The notes under the pieces were generated by a model, which was not told the origin of the DNA, searched no databases, and was given only the letters and a program-made list of their open reading frames with translations. Shown here one piece after another: positions 1 to 10,360 of a DNA stretch of 64,000 nucleotides (position 1 is its first letter; each line of letters starts with the position of its first letter). This DNA comes from Clostridium tertium (GTDB taxonomy: Bacteria > Bacillota > Clostridia > Clostridiales > Clostridiaceae). A program made the position numbers and the translations under genes. The DNA is taken from assembly GCF_017873245.1 (NCBI RefSeq), contig NZ_JAGGJY010000006.1:62001-126000 (forward strand), written 5' to 3'.

Positions 1-3000
1 ATAGTCGTGTTACTGCATTACAAGAATCTATCGAATTAGCTCCAAAATTAACAGCATTCAAAGAAAAATATGATTCTGGTGCACTTGTTAAAGAAGATGC
101 ATTAGCATTAATTGAAGAATTTACAAAACTTAAAGATGCAGCAGATTATTATAAAAATAATCCAGGAAATTCAAAGACAAGAGATCAAATAATTTACTGG
201 TTAAATTGCTGGGAAGATACAACAACAGCAGCAATTGGATACTTAAAAGCTATTATTGCAAATGAAGAAGGAAATAATAATGATGTTTGGACAAATTATT
301 CAGAAGCACAAGCTGCATTTGAGAAGTCAAAGTCTTATGGATTCCACTATGTAGATCATACTGAATATGCAGAGGTAGGTGTTCAACATATTGTTCCATT
401 CATAAAAACTATGGAACAAGCTTTAGCTCCAATAGTTTCTGGTATAGTAGATCCATCTAAGGTAGTTGCATCTGTTATAACTAATAGATCAGATGTTCCA
501 GCTGGAAACTTATCAAATGTTTTAGATAACAATCCTTCAACTGAAGTTGTTTATAAGAATCCGAATACTATAGTAGCAGGAACTTATATTGGTGTTAAAT
601 ACAATAAAGTAATTAATATTAAAGACATAGAATTTTCATTAGGTGCTATTTCTAATCCAAATGACACAATGCAAGAGGCTAAGCTTCAATATACAGTGGA
701 TGGTAGAGAATGGATAGATTTAAATGAAGAAGTTTATACTATGCCAAGTAAAATTACTGTTGATGGTTTAAATCTTGATGCAATGGGAGTTCGTGTGATT
801 GCAACTAAAGATAGATCAAATACATGGTTTGGTGTTAAAGACATAATAATTAATAAAGATGATATTGTAGAAGAAGAACCTGGAATAAATGCAACTATAA
901 TAAGAACTCCAGGATGGCAAGGAATATATGCAGGATCTGAAGCTAACTTATTAGATGGAAATGATTCTACAGATGTTTGGTATAAAACTCATACAGGAGA
1001 TATGAGTTATGCAGGAGATTATATTGGATTAGATTTAGGTTCAGTAATTCCAGTAGGAGATGTTAGATTTGTTGTTGGAAGAAATGGTTCGGGAGATAAG
1101 TGGACTAGTTACAAATTAGAATATTCAACAAACAATCAAGATTGGACAACATTTAAAGAATATACAGGAAAAGACAGTGGACAAGATATAATTGAAGAAA
1201 ATCTTGAGGGAAAAGAAGCTAGATATGTTAGATTAACTAACAAGGAAGATGCACATAAATGGGTAATATTCTCAGAAATTAGTGTGAAAAAGCAAGGTTC
1301 AGATGTATCAACAAAGAATGTTTATACAAATACCGATTTAGAACTTGCATCAATTTTTGAAAATGAGGAGTTAACAAAATTAGTACCAAAAGAAAATATA
1401 ACTTTACATGCTAATGAATATATAGGAATTAAATTAGATAGAATTAAAGACTTAAGTGAAATAAATTTAGAAGTATCGAATATAGATGGATTAACATTAC
1501 AAACATCTATGAATGGATTAGAGTGGACTAATGTTAATTTAGAGTCAAGAAGTAATTTACAAGATGCTAGATATGTTAGATTAATAGCTAATAAAGAGGT
1601 TACTTTCAATTTAAATAAATTTGAAGTTAAATCTAATGAAATTTATGCTCCATCTATAGTAGAATCATTTGTAAAAATTAATGGTAAAGTAGAAAGCATA
1701 TTTGATAAAAACTTTAATTCATCAGCATCATTTGATTCTTATCCAAGAAAAGATAGTGGTATAGTATTTGATCTAGGACAAACTATGAATATAAGTAATA
1801 TTACTTATGCTGTTCTAGATACAGAAATAAATTATCTAAGAGATGCTAAATTCCAAATATCTTTAGATGGAAAAGAATGGACAGATGTAATAACTATTGG
1901 TGATGGTATAGAAAATGATGATAGTGATATTAATTCTAAGCCAGTTGATGCTGGATATGATCATGGAGATAGTACTACTATAGTTCCAATTTCTCATGCT
2001 TTTGTAAAAGGTGAATTAGATTCAGCTAAAGAAGCAAGATATTTAAGAATACTATTTACTGCAAATTATATGCATAGATGGGTTAAAATAAGCGAAATCT
2101 TAATTAACGATGGTGAATATGTTCCAGCTGTAAATGATCCAACTTTTGTTTCTAATCCAATAGAGGTAGAAGGATTTGGCCCACAAAATATTAAGGATGG
2201 CGATTTAACTACAGCATATAAACCAAATACTAATAATGGACAAGTAAAATCAGGAAGCTTAACATATCGTTTATCTGAAAATACAGATGTTAAGAAGATA
2301 AATATTGTTCAAAGTGGCAATGGTATTTCGAATGCTAAAGTTATGGTTAGAACTGGATATGATGAAGATGGACAAGAACTTTGGAATGAACTTGGAACAC
2401 TAGATAAGAGTTTAAATGAAATTCTAAATACTAAGTATGATAACATCTATGAAATAAGAATTGATTGGGAAGGGGTAGCTCCTACTATATATGAAATAGT
2501 TACAATCAATAATTATGATATACCAAATATAACTGATTTAGAAGAATTAATAGCATCTTCTGAGGAGTATATAGCAGAAAACTACACAGCAGGAAGTTTT
2601 GCTATATTTACTGAAGCTTTAGAAACAGCAAAATCTACATTAGATAATTTAGCAAGTGTAAGTCAATCTGATATTGATAAAGCTAAAGAAGATTTAGTAA
2701 ATGCAATAACTGGATTAGTTGATATTCAAGATTTAAAAGCTGTTATTAATAAAGCAAATGCTATTATAGGTAGTGATGTAGAGTACACAGAAGCAACATT
2801 CAATGCTCTTAAGGAAGCTTTAGAAGTTGCAAATACTGTTTTAGCTAATGCTGATGCAACAAAAGATATGGTAACAGAAGCTATAGACAATGTTGATAAA
2901 GCTATCGATTCTTTAGTTGTAGTTGAAAATAAACCTGCAAATAAAGAACAATTACAAGCTTTAGTTGATAAAGCAAGTTCAATATCAGAAGAAGATCTTT

Positions 3001-3725
3001 CAAAAGTTGAAGATGAATCATTAGTTGCTGAATTTAAAGAAGCTTTAGAAGAAGCTAAGGCTATACTAGCAGATGAAGAAGCAACACAAGAAGTTATAGA
3101 TGCATCAGTAGCTAGATTAACTAAAGCAATAGAATCTTTATCTTTTGAAAATACAGATAAAGGAGCTTTAACTGATTTAATAGAAAAGATAATGAACTTA
3201 AATAGTGAAAACTATACAGAAGAATCCTGGAATGCCTTAAAAGATAAATTAGAAATTGCAAAGAAAGTTCTTTTAAATGAGAATGCAACTGAAGAAGAAG
3301 TTTCAAAAGCTTATGCTGAATTATTTAAAGCTTTCTCTGAATTAAAAGTAAAACCAAGCAAAGAAAGACTTGAAGCTTTAATAAATAAAGCAGAAGTTTA
3401 TAAGAAGAAGGATTATACAAAAGAAAGTTTTGAAGTCCTTAGTGAAAAATTAAAAGTAGCTAAAAAAGTATTAAAAGATAAAAATGCTACAGAAGCTGAT
3501 ATATTAAAAGCAGAGCTTGAATTACAAAAAGCAATAGATCAGCTAGTAGTAAGAGACAATAATAACAATAATAATGGTAGCAATAACAACAGTAACAATG
3601 GTAATAACAATTCTAATAATGGTAGTGGTAATTTACCTATAACAGGAGGAACTTCATCACTTGCATTAGTAGGAATTGCAGTAACACTTATTGGTGCTGG
3701 AACTGTACTAAGAAGAAGAAAGTAA
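1..3725 (+). CDS. Surface-anchored GH84-type hexosaminidase/hyaluronidase, 5' end outside window
   Basis: The frame is already open at base 3, and the ATG at 411 has no ribosome binding site, so the true start and the catalytic domain lie upstream of the window. What remains begins with a helical stretch typical of the region after the GH84 (NagH/NagJ, O-GlcNAcase-like) catalytic barrel. Several discoidin/CBM32-like beta-sandwich modules follow (about 430-2510), recognisable by 'DGREW', 'DWTTF', 'EARYVRL' type strands. Then come five FIVAR-type three-helix repeats (about 2530-3555), a run of Asn/Gly/Ser (3559-3632), a sortase motif LPITG (3633-3647), a hydrophobic segment and an RRRK tail. 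Family knowledge: such enzymes remove terminal beta-GlcNAc from host glycans and are wall-linked by sortase. The GH84 call rests on the post-catalytic part and architecture, because no active-site residues are visible. Confidence 0.8.
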   Translation, partial: SRVTALQESIELAPKLTAFKEKYDSGALVKEDALALIEEFTKLKDAADYYKNNPGNSKTRDQIIYWLNCWEDTTTAAIGYLKAIIANEEGNNNDVWTNYSEAQAAFEKSKSYGFHYVDHTEYAEVGVQHIVPFIKTMEQALAPIVSGIVDPSKVVASVITNRSDVPAGNLSNVLDNNPSTEVVYKNPNTIVAGTYIGVKYNKVINIKDIEFSLGAISNPNDTMQEAKLQYTVDGREWIDLNEEVYTMPSKITVDGLNLDAMGVRVIATKDRSNTWFGVKDIIINKDDIVEEEPGINATIIRTPGWQGIYAGSEANLLDGNDSTDVWYKTHTGDMSYAGDYIGLDLGSVIPVGDVRFVVGRNGSGDKWTSYKLEYSTNNQDWTTFKEYTGKDSGQDIIEENLEGKEARYVRLTNKEDAHKWVIFSEISVKKQGSDVSTKNVYTNTDLELASIFENEELTKLVPKENITLHANEYIGIKLDRIKDLSEINLEVSNIDGLTLQTSMNGLEWTNVNLESRSNLQDARYVRLIANKEVTFNLNKFEVKSNEIYAPSIVESFVKINGKVESIFDKNFNSSASFDSYPRKDSGIVFDLGQTMNISNITYAVLDTEINYLRDAKFQISLDGKEWTDVITIGDGIENDDSDINSKPVDAGYDHGDSTTIVPISHAFVKGELDSAKEARYLRILFTANYMHRWVKISEILINDGEYVPAVNDPTFVSNPIEVEGFGPQNIKDGDLTTAYKPNTNNGQVKSGSLTYRLSENTDVKKINIVQSGNGISNAKVMVRTGYDEDGQELWNELGTLDKSLNEILNTKYDNIYEIRIDWEGVAPTIYEIVTINNYDIPNITDLEELIASSEEYIAENYTAGSFAIFTEALETAKSTLDNLASVSQSDIDKAKEDLVNAITGLVDIQDLKAVINKANAIIGSDVEYTEATFNALKEALEVANTVLANADATKDMVTEAIDNVDKAIDSLVVVENKPANKEQLQALVDKASSISEEDLSKVEDESLVAEFKEALEEAKAILADEEATQEVIDASVARLTKAIESLSFENTDKGALTDLIEKIMNLNSENYTEESWNALKDKLEIAKKVLLNENATEEEVSKAYAELFKAFSELKVKPSKERLEALINKAEVYKKKDYTKESFEVLSEKLKVAKKVLKDKNATEADILKAELELQKAIDQLVVRDNNNNNNGSNNNSNNGNNNSNNGSGNLPITGGTSSLALVGIAVTLIGAGTVLRRRK

Positions 3726-3737
3726 TTTGAATTTTTC

Positions 3738-3775
3738 TGAGCCCCAGGATGATTTTCCCTTGGGGCTCAATTATT
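3738..3775 (+). terminator. Rho-independent terminator of the hexosaminidase gene
   Basis: Arms TGAGCCCCA (3738-3746) and TGGGGCTCA (3761-3769) form a perfect 9-bp stem just after the stop codon, followed by an AT-rich tail. It belongs to a family of GCCYCAGG-type hairpins that recurs in this window. Confidence 0.8.
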
Positions 3776-4180
3776 TATAAATTGAAATTATGAAAATTCT
3801 TAGATAAATCTATAAATTTCTAACAGGTTTAGTAAACAATTACATGAGACGGAAAAATAATGATATAATTTAAAATATGTAATAAAATGGATTAAAAAGT
3901 ATTAGGAATATTAAATAAATAAGATTTATATTTGATTAATTATTTTTAAACTATTGTATAAATAAAATGGAGTGAAAAGATTTTAAAGTATATAATGTAT
4001 ATTATTTTGGATGAAACGGTAGAAAAATAAAGAATAGTAAGTAAGCTTGGATATATATAATAATCATTTATTTATTCATTCATATTTTATTTAAATACAC
4101 TTATAGGGTATTGTTTAATATTATTAAATTTAAATAGTTTTAATAATATTATTCAAATAAATAAAAAAGATATTTTATAA
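3776..4180. other. AT-rich spacer with a 5'-leader stem-loop
   Basis: No open frame with a ribosome binding site is visible here. TATAAT words occur at 3864 and 4056 but neither has a convincing -35 box. A 12-bp inverted repeat, AATATTATTAAA (4117-4128) and TTTAATAATATT (4139-4150), lies just upstream of the beta-galactosidase ribosome binding site and may fold in its leader. Confidence 0.4.
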
Positions 4181-4194
4181 GGGGAGGATTTAAG

Positions 4195-7100
4195 ATGAGA
4201 CCATTTCAAAAAAAATTTTGTGCTTTATTGGTAGGGATGTCTGTAATGACTAGCTTAGTACCAACAACTAGAACATCTGCAATACCTTTAAATGCTGAGG
4301 CTAAGCAAAAACAAAATGCTGAAACAGTGTATGTAGGTTTTATTAAGGATGGGGAAAGATCCACGTTATTTAACCAAGATTGGCGCTTTTACAAAGGTGA
4401 TCAAGCAGGTGCAGAAGCTCTTGATTTTAATGATTCATCTTGGCGTTCTTTAAGCTTACCACATGACTGGAGTATTGAAGGAGATTTTACTGTTGAAGGT
4501 GAAGCTGAAAGTGGGTTTTTATTAGGAGGTACTGGATGGTATCGTAAACATTTTGTTATTCCAGAAAAATATGAAGGCAAAGAATTTACTATAAACTTTG
4601 ATGGTGTTTATATGAATGCTGAAGTTTATGTAAATGGTAAGCTAGTAGGTGAACATAACTATGGTTATACAGCATTTGCTTTTGATATTACTGATGAATT
4701 AATATGTGATGGAGAAAGTGAAAATATAATAGCAGTAAAAGTAAAAAATCCAACTCCAAGTAGTAGATGGTATTCAGGAAGTGGAATATATAGAGATGTT
4801 ACTTTAACAGTTACAGATTCTATCCATGTTTCACATTTAGGAACAACTGTTACTACACCAGAAATACAAACACAGCAAGGCGGAAATGTTGATGTAGTAG
4901 TTGAAACAGTTGTAGAAAATGAATCAGAGAACACTAGTGATATTAAACTTAAAACTACTGTTGTAAATTCTGATGGAGAAGAAGTTAGTAATCCAGTAGA
5001 AACAACTGAAAATATAGCTGCAAATGGAAACTTTACTTTTAAACAAACAGCAGTAGTAAATAATCCGAATTTATGGTCAGTTGATAACCCAAATATGTAT
5101 AAAATAAAAAATGAAGTTATAGTAAATGATGAAGTAGTTGATACTTACTATACAGACTTTGGATTTAGATATTTCAATTTTGATAGAGATACAGGTTTCT
5201 CATTGAATGGAGAAAATATGAAGCTTAAGGGTGTTTGTATGCACCATGACCAAGGGGCTTTAGGAGCAGCTTCTTATTATAGAGCCGTTGAGCGTCAAAT
5301 GGAGATAATGAAGGAAATGGGTGTAAATGCAATTCGTGTTACTCATAATCCTGCAAGTGAAATGTTATTAGAAATTTGCGATAGATTAGGGCTTTTAGTT
5401 ATAAACGAAGCATTTGATACTTGGACAAACTCTAAGAATGGTAATGTAAATGACTTTTCTAAATTTTTCAATACCCCTATAGAAGAAGGCAATCAAATAA
5501 TTAATGGAGAGCCAGGAATGTCTTGGGGAGAATTTGAAGCTAGAACAATGGTTAAAACTTCAATAAACAATCCATCAGTAATTATGTGGTCAATAGGAAA
5601 CGAAGTTTTAGAGGGGATAGGTGGAAACTCTTCTAACTATTCTACAATTGCACAAAATATTGTTGAGTGGATTCAAGATGAAGATACAACAAGACCTGTT
5701 ACTATTGGTGATAACAAGAGTAAGGGGGGACTTGGCAATACTAATGCCGTAGCTATTTCAGATGTTGTTGCTAATAATGGTGGTATAGTAGGGTTTAACT
5801 ATGCTAATGAAAATCAATTTAACAGTTTAAGAAATAGTAAAGCTAACTGGATACTTTATGGATCAGAAACTAGTAGTGCAGTTCATAGTAGAGGATATTA
5901 TAAGGTTAGAAATCATAACAATGAAAGTAAAAAGGATCTTCAACTACCTGAATTTGATAATAATTCAAATAAAGTAGGTTGGGGACATTCAGCAAGTGAT
6001 GCATGGAAATACACAATAAAGCATGACTATAATGCAGGAGAATTTGTATGGACAGGATTTGATTATATTGGAGAACCTACACCTTGGAATGGGACAGGTC
6101 CAGGAAGTGTTTCAGGAGGAAATCCAGCACCAAAATCAAGTTACTTTGGTATAGTTGATACAGCGGGATTTGAAAAGGATGTTTATTATTTATATCAAAG
6201 TCAATGGAATGATGATGTAAACACATTACATGTATTACCAACATGGAATGAAGAAGATATCCCAGTTCAAAATGGAAATGTGCAAGTTGACGTGTTTACA
6301 GATGCTTATAAAGTTGAATTATATTTAAATGGAAGATTAATTGATACTAAAATATCTACAGAGCATATAACAGATGCAGGATACAAGTACTATACTTTTG
6401 AAAATGATTCATTATATCCAAGCTTCACTGTTCCATATGAGGCAGGTACAATAGAAGCAAAAGGATATGATAAGGAAGGTAATTTATTAACTAATACAGA
6501 AGGGAGATCTTCAGTTACAACTTATGGAGAAGTATCGACTGTAGATTTAAGTGCTGATAAAACTACTATAAGTGCAGATGGATATGACTTATCTTATATT
6601 ACTGTTGATTTAGTAGATGCAGATGGAAACATAGCTTCAGGTGCAAATAATAGATTAACTTATACTCTTGAGGGAAATGGTAAAATAGTTGGTTTAGATA
6701 ATGGTAACGCAGCGGATACAGATAGGTATAAACCAGCAACTGATAAATCAGGAACTAGAAGTGCATTTAGTGGTAAAGCTTTAGTTATAGTTCAATCAAC
6801 TAAAGATGCAGGAGAAATGACTTTAACTGTTTCAGGTAAAGGATTAGAATCTAAATCTATAACTATTAATACTGTAAATACTGCAGGGGATAACAAGTAT
6901 ATAGAATCTTATGATATAGTTAAAGATTATTATGTATCATTAGAAGAAAAGCCATTATTACCAAAAGAAGTTACAGCTAGATATAGTGATGGTACTACTG
7001 AAACTGTAAAAGTTGATTGGAATGAATATGATGAAGCACAATTAAGTACTCCACAAATATTTAAAGTTACTGGTAAATTATCAGGTACAGATATTGCAGT

Positions 7101-8637
7101 AATTGTTAATATACATGTAATTGGTAATGTAGTTTCAATGGAAAATGTATCAACTTTCACTTATGCAGGAAATATACCTACACTTCCTAAGACAGTAAAA
7201 GGATATTTAGCAAATGGTACTGAATCAGAAGAGTTTGTTGTTAATTGGAATCTTGATGGTTTAGATTTTTCAACTGAAAATACAAATGTTTCAGTTCCTG
7301 GTACTGTAGAATTATTAGGGGAAACTTATAATGTTATAGCAAATGTACGTGTAGTTCCAGCTTTAAAAGCAGCTAAAAATCTTGCAATAAATAAATCAAG
7401 TGAAAATGATGATGTTCCAACATTATCTCAAAGTTGTAAAGTAACAGCAGATAACTTAAGTTCAATCAACAATGGAATTACAAATGGTGGGGAAAATGTT
7501 AATGAACGTTGGACAAACTGGAATGAGCGTAATTTAACTGGAGAAAATGGTGAACCTAAGGGTGCATATGTTCAATTTGATTGGAATAACAAATATGATA
7601 TAGATCGTCTAGATTTATGGTTATTTACAGATAATTTAAGTGCAAGAATTCCAAAAAAAGTTGAAATTAGCTATAAAAATGAAAATGGAGAATACGTTAT
7701 TGCGCCACATACAAATACAACAGAAGTATCACATACAGCTGGTGAAACAACTTACTTCTTAGATGAAGTTATAAACACTGATAGTATTAGAATTTATATG
7801 CAACAACCACAAGCTGGAAATTGTATTGGATTAACAGAAGTAAAAGTTTATGAATATGTAATGCAAGAAAATGCTAAGACTACAAACACTTTAACAGAAA
7901 TAAAAATAGATGGAAAAGTTTTAGATAACTTTAATCCATCTACAAATGAATACTCAATTAATTTAGAAAAATTACCAGAGTTAGTTGAAGCAACATCAGA
8001 AGAAAATGCAGCAATAACTATATTACCAATTCATAATAATAAATCAACAATAGTTGTACGTGCAGAAGATGGATCTAAAAATGTTTATACTGTAAATTAT
8101 ATATTACCAGTACCAAAAGAGTATACAGTTACAGTAAATAAAACAGAGGGAGGTTCAGTTGCAGGTTCAGGAAAATATATAGAAGGTGAAGAAGCTACTT
8201 TAGTTGCAACAGCAAATGAAGGATATAAGTTCATAGGTTGGTTTGATGCAGAAGGAAAAGAAGTTAGCAAAGATGCAACTTACAGATTTATAGTTAGTTC
8301 TGATGTAGTATTAAATGCTAAATTCGAAAAAGTTCCTGAAGTTGTAGATCCAAGTGAACCAACAGACCCAGAAGAACCAACAAACCCAGAAAATCCTAGC
8401 AATCCAGAAAAACCAATAGAGCCAAGTAAGCCTGTAGAGCCAAGTAATCCAGGGGATCAAGGCGGTTCAAATGATCAAGGAAATACAAATGACTCAAGCA
8501 ATTCAATAGGAGATAGTGATACTAAATTGCCTTCAACTGGTTCAGTAGTATCAAGTACTCAAATACTTGTATTAGCCTTAGTACTAGTAGGAGTAGGAAC
8601 AGTTATATTAAGAAAAAGAAAATACGGATTAAAATAA
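4195..8637 (+). CDS. Sortase-anchored GH2 beta-galactosidase, multidomain
   Basis: 1480 residues preceded by a strong GGGGAGG. An N-terminal signal peptide (about 1-36) leads into a GH2 sugar-binding domain ('LPHDWSIEGDF'), an Ig-like domain and the TIM barrel ('GVCMHHDQG', 'NAIRVTHNP'). The likely acid/base is Glu470 in 'WSIGNEV' and the nucleophile Glu558 in 'LYGSET'. Next come a DUF4982-like domain, invasin/Big-type modules (two bacterial-Ig 'ARYSDGT/GYLANGT' units about 900-1060), a discoidin-like module (about 1060-1220), a cadherin-like beta-sandwich, an InlB-type repeat ('GGSVAGSGKYIEGEE'), a Pro/Glu-rich linker, LPSTG at 1445-1449, a membrane segment and an RKRK tail. Known GH2 enzymes of this shape remove terminal beta-galactose from host or dietary glycans at the cell surface. 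It is transcribed alone, between two terminators. Exact sugar specificity cannot be read from sequence. Confidence 0.88.
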   Translation: MRPFQKKFCALLVGMSVMTSLVPTTRTSAIPLNAEAKQKQNAETVYVGFIKDGERSTLFNQDWRFYKGDQAGAEALDFNDSSWRSLSLPHDWSIEGDFTVEGEAESGFLLGGTGWYRKHFVIPEKYEGKEFTINFDGVYMNAEVYVNGKLVGEHNYGYTAFAFDITDELICDGESENIIAVKVKNPTPSSRWYSGSGIYRDVTLTVTDSIHVSHLGTTVTTPEIQTQQGGNVDVVVETVVENESENTSDIKLKTTVVNSDGEEVSNPVETTENIAANGNFTFKQTAVVNNPNLWSVDNPNMYKIKNEVIVNDEVVDTYYTDFGFRYFNFDRDTGFSLNGENMKLKGVCMHHDQGALGAASYYRAVERQMEIMKEMGVNAIRVTHNPASEMLLEICDRLGLLVINEAFDTWTNSKNGNVNDFSKFFNTPIEEGNQIINGEPGMSWGEFEARTMVKTSINNPSVIMWSIGNEVLEGIGGNSSNYSTIAQNIVEWIQDEDTTRPVTIGDNKSKGGLGNTNAVAISDVVANNGGIVGFNYANENQFNSLRNSKANWILYGSETSSAVHSRGYYKVRNHNNESKKDLQLPEFDNNSNKVGWGHSASDAWKYTIKHDYNAGEFVWTGFDYIGEPTPWNGTGPGSVSGGNPAPKSSYFGIVDTAGFEKDVYYLYQSQWNDDVNTLHVLPTWNEEDIPVQNGNVQVDVFTDAYKVELYLNGRLIDTKISTEHITDAGYKYYTFENDSLYPSFTVPYEAGTIEAKGYDKEGNLLTNTEGRSSVTTYGEVSTVDLSADKTTISADGYDLSYITVDLVDADGNIASGANNRLTYTLEGNGKIVGLDNGNAADTDRYKPATDKSGTRSAFSGKALVIVQSTKDAGEMTLTVSGKGLESKSITINTVNTAGDNKYIESYDIVKDYYVSLEEKPLLPKEVTARYSDGTTETVKVDWNEYDEAQLSTPQIFKVTGKLSGTDIAVIVNIHVIGNVVSMENVSTFTYAGNIPTLPKTVKGYLANGTESEEFVVNWNLDGLDFSTENTNVSVPGTVELLGETYNVIANVRVVPALKAAKNLAINKSSENDDVPTLSQSCKVTADNLSSINNGITNGGENVNERWTNWNERNLTGENGEPKGAYVQFDWNNKYDIDRLDLWLFTDNLSARIPKKVEISYKNENGEYVIAPHTNTTEVSHTAGETTYFLDEVINTDSIRIYMQQPQAGNCIGLTEVKVYEYVMQENAKTTNTLTEIKIDGKVLDNFNPSTNEYSINLEKLPELVEATSEENAAITILPIHNNKSTIVVRAEDGSKNVYTVNYILPVPKEYTVTVNKTEGGSVAGSGKYIEGEEATLVATANEGYKFIGWFDAEGKEVSKDATYRFIVSSDVVLNAKFEKVPEVVDPSEPTDPEEPTNPENPSNPEKPIEPSKPVEPSNPGDQGGSNDQGNTNDSSNSIGDSDTKLPSTGSVVSSTQILVLALVLVGVGTVILRKRKYGLK

Positions 8638-8650
8638 TTTATACTTTTAT

Positions 8651-8686
8651 ATGCCTCAGGGGAATTTCTCTTGGGGCATTTTTTAT
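8651..8686 (+). terminator. Rho-independent terminator of the GH2 gene
   Basis: The sequence ATGCCTCAGG (8651-8660) pairs with the strand ending TTGGGGCAT (8671-8679), with some G-U pairs, and is followed by a TTTTTT run. It is a member of the recurring GCCTCAGGGG hairpin family. Confidence 0.8.
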
Positions 8687-8689
8687 ATA

Positions 8690-8950
8690 AAGAAAATAAA
8701 AATAGATTTGTCTATTGCTTCTTTAAAAATAAATTTATATTACCCAATATTTATGTGTAACAAATATTTAATGTAATCATATAATTAAATAAATTGAAAA
8801 AGAATGATATTAATTAAGTTAAATAATAAGTTTTTATAAAAAAATTATTTAAAAAAATTACATAAATAGAATTTTTGACATTATTAATAGAAAATTCGTG
8901 AAAAAGAATAAGTTTTATTATGTAGATATTAAAAAATAACTTATGAGCCT
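8690..8950. other. AT-rich spacer before the polysaccharide cluster
   Basis: No gene is seen. A consensus -35 box TTGACA is present at 8875-8880, but no good -10 box lies 16-18 bases downstream. A TATAAT at 8780-8785 lacks a clear -35. A promoter for the cluster must lie here, but its position is uncertain. Confidence 0.35.
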
Positions 8951-8966
8951 GAATGGAGGAGGTAAT

Positions 8967-9578
8967 TTGGAAGAGCAGCTAATAAGTATTGAAGAAATTA
9001 TAAAAATACTGAAGAAAAGGAGAAAAATTATAGTCATAATAACATTATTATCTACATTGGCTTCAGTAGTATTAAGTTTTTTTATAATTGAGCCTAAATA
9101 TGAAGCAAGTACAAAGCTTTTTATAGGAAAAGAAACTACAGAAGCAAATCAAAGTTATAGTCAAAGTGATGTAATAATGTATCAGACATTAATGAAAACT
9201 TATTGCGAAGTAATAAAAACAAATGACCTTATTTTAAAAGCAGCAAAAGAAGCTAATATTGATTTAAATGCAGAAGAAGTTTTAGAAAACCTAAGTGTGA
9301 TTACAATTGCTGATACACAAATTTTAGAAGTTAGTTTTAAAAGTGAAAATGCAAAAGAGGCAAGGGATTTAATTGAAGAAATCACAAAAGAATTTATAAA
9401 AATATCAAAAGAATTATTTCCAAATGGGAATGTAAAAGTGTTACAACAAGTAAGCCTTCCAGAGAAACCAGTAAGTCCTAATAAAATAATTAATATTTCA
9501 ATAGCATTTTTATTAGGATTAATAGTAAGTGTTGCATTATCATTTTTACTGGAATTTCTCCGTAAGACAAGGGTTTGA
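8967..9578 (+). CDS. Wzz/CpsC-like polysaccharide chain-length protein
   Basis: The start is taken as TTG 8967, because GGAGGAGG at 8955-8962 sits correctly for it; the upstream in-frame ATG at 8943 would place the Shine-Dalgarno inside the gene. The 203-residue product has a short cytoplasmic N-terminus, a first membrane helix ('IIVIITLLSTLASVVLSFF'), an extracytoplasmic Wzz domain, and a proline-rich segment ('SLPEKPVSPNK') immediately before a second helix. This is the classic CpsC/CapA/Wzz topology: it sets polymer chain length and normally activates a partner BY-kinase. No CpsD-type tyrosine kinase or CpsB phosphatase follows in this cluster. First gene of the cluster that runs to 19403. 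Confidence 0.85.
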   Translation: MEEQLISIEEIIKILKKRRKIIVIITLLSTLASVVLSFFIIEPKYEASTKLFIGKETTEANQSYSQSDVIMYQTLMKTYCEVIKTNDLILKAAKEANIDLNAEEVLENLSVITIADTQILEVSFKSENAKEARDLIEEITKEFIKISKELFPNGNVKVLQQVSLPEKPVSPNKIINISIAFLLGLIVSVALSFLLEFLRKTRV

Positions 9579-9735
9579 TTATATTATTAGATACTCATCC
9601 ATTTTAAATAGGGTATATAATAATGAAAATAAATACTATTACTAGTAAGGTTTAGGAATAGTAAGCTAATAAATCAATTCTATTAATAAAGGTAAGATAA
9701 TGGATTAAGCAGTATTAATAAAAGTAGGAGGAAGT

Positions 9736-10347
9736 ATGAAAACTATTAGTTACTTAATCCTTAAAAGAATAATAGATATTATTGGATCGATTATAGGTAT
9801 TGTTTTAGTAAGCCCAGTATTATTAGTAACAGCAGTTTTAATAAAATTAGAATCCAAAGGACGGATATTTTTTTCTCAAACCAGAGTTGGTTTACATGGA
9901 AAGGAATTTAAAATTTATAAATTTAGGTCAATGGTAGATGGAGCAGAAGCTCTTAGAAAAAGCATAGAGCATAAAAATGAAATGGCGGGGCCTATGTTTA
10001 AAGTGAGGGACGATCCTAGGATTACGAAAATAGGAAGGTTTATAAGAAAAACAAGTATAGATGAATTACCGCAGTTAATAAATGTTTTAAAGGGTGAAAT
10101 GAGTTTGGTTGGACCAAGGCCAAGTCTTCCAAGTGAAGTTGAAAAATTTGAATCTTGGATGCTAAAGAGGCTGGAAGTAAAGCCAGGTCTTACTTGCTAT
10201 TGGCAGGTATCTGGAAGAAATAATATTTGCTTTGAGGATTGGATGAAGCTAGACATCGATTATGTGAATCATAGAAATATGCAGCTAGATATAAAGTTGA
10301 TATTTAAAACAATTATTTTGCTATTTGGAGATAAGAATGCATATTGA
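9736..10347 (+). CDS. Undecaprenyl-phosphate sugar-1-phosphate transferase (priming enzyme)
   Basis: 203 residues, bacterial sugar transferase family (WcaJ/RfbP/CpsE, C-terminal catalytic half only). One N-terminal membrane hairpin ('KRIIDIIGSIIGIVLVSP') is followed by family signatures 'RVG..GKEFKIYKFRSM', 'DDPRITKIGRFIRKTSIDELPQL', 'SLVGPRPSLPSE' and 'KPGLTCYWQVSGRN'. It starts repeat-unit synthesis by moving a sugar phosphate from a UDP-sugar to the lipid carrier. ATG is preceded by AGGAGGAAG. It is a clear paralogue of the protein at 53700-54356, with long identical blocks. Which sugar is primed cannot be told from sequence. Confidence 0.92.
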   Translation: MKTISYLILKRIIDIIGSIIGIVLVSPVLLVTAVLIKLESKGRIFFSQTRVGLHGKEFKIYKFRSMVDGAEALRKSIEHKNEMAGPMFKVRDDPRITKIGRFIRKTSIDELPQLINVLKGEMSLVGPRPSLPSEVEKFESWMLKRLEVKPGLTCYWQVSGRNNICFEDWMKLDIDYVNHRNMQLDIKLIFKTIILLFGDKNAY

Positions 10348-10360
10348 TTGGAGGGAATGA

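Noticed and set aside
411..413. ATG as start of the hexosaminidase
   Set aside because: No ribosome binding site, and the frame continues unbroken to the window edge with coherent GH84-type helical sequence.
8875..8880. TTGACA as -35 box of the first polysaccharide cluster
   Set aside because: No acceptable -10 box at 16-18 bases; listed only as a spacer observation.
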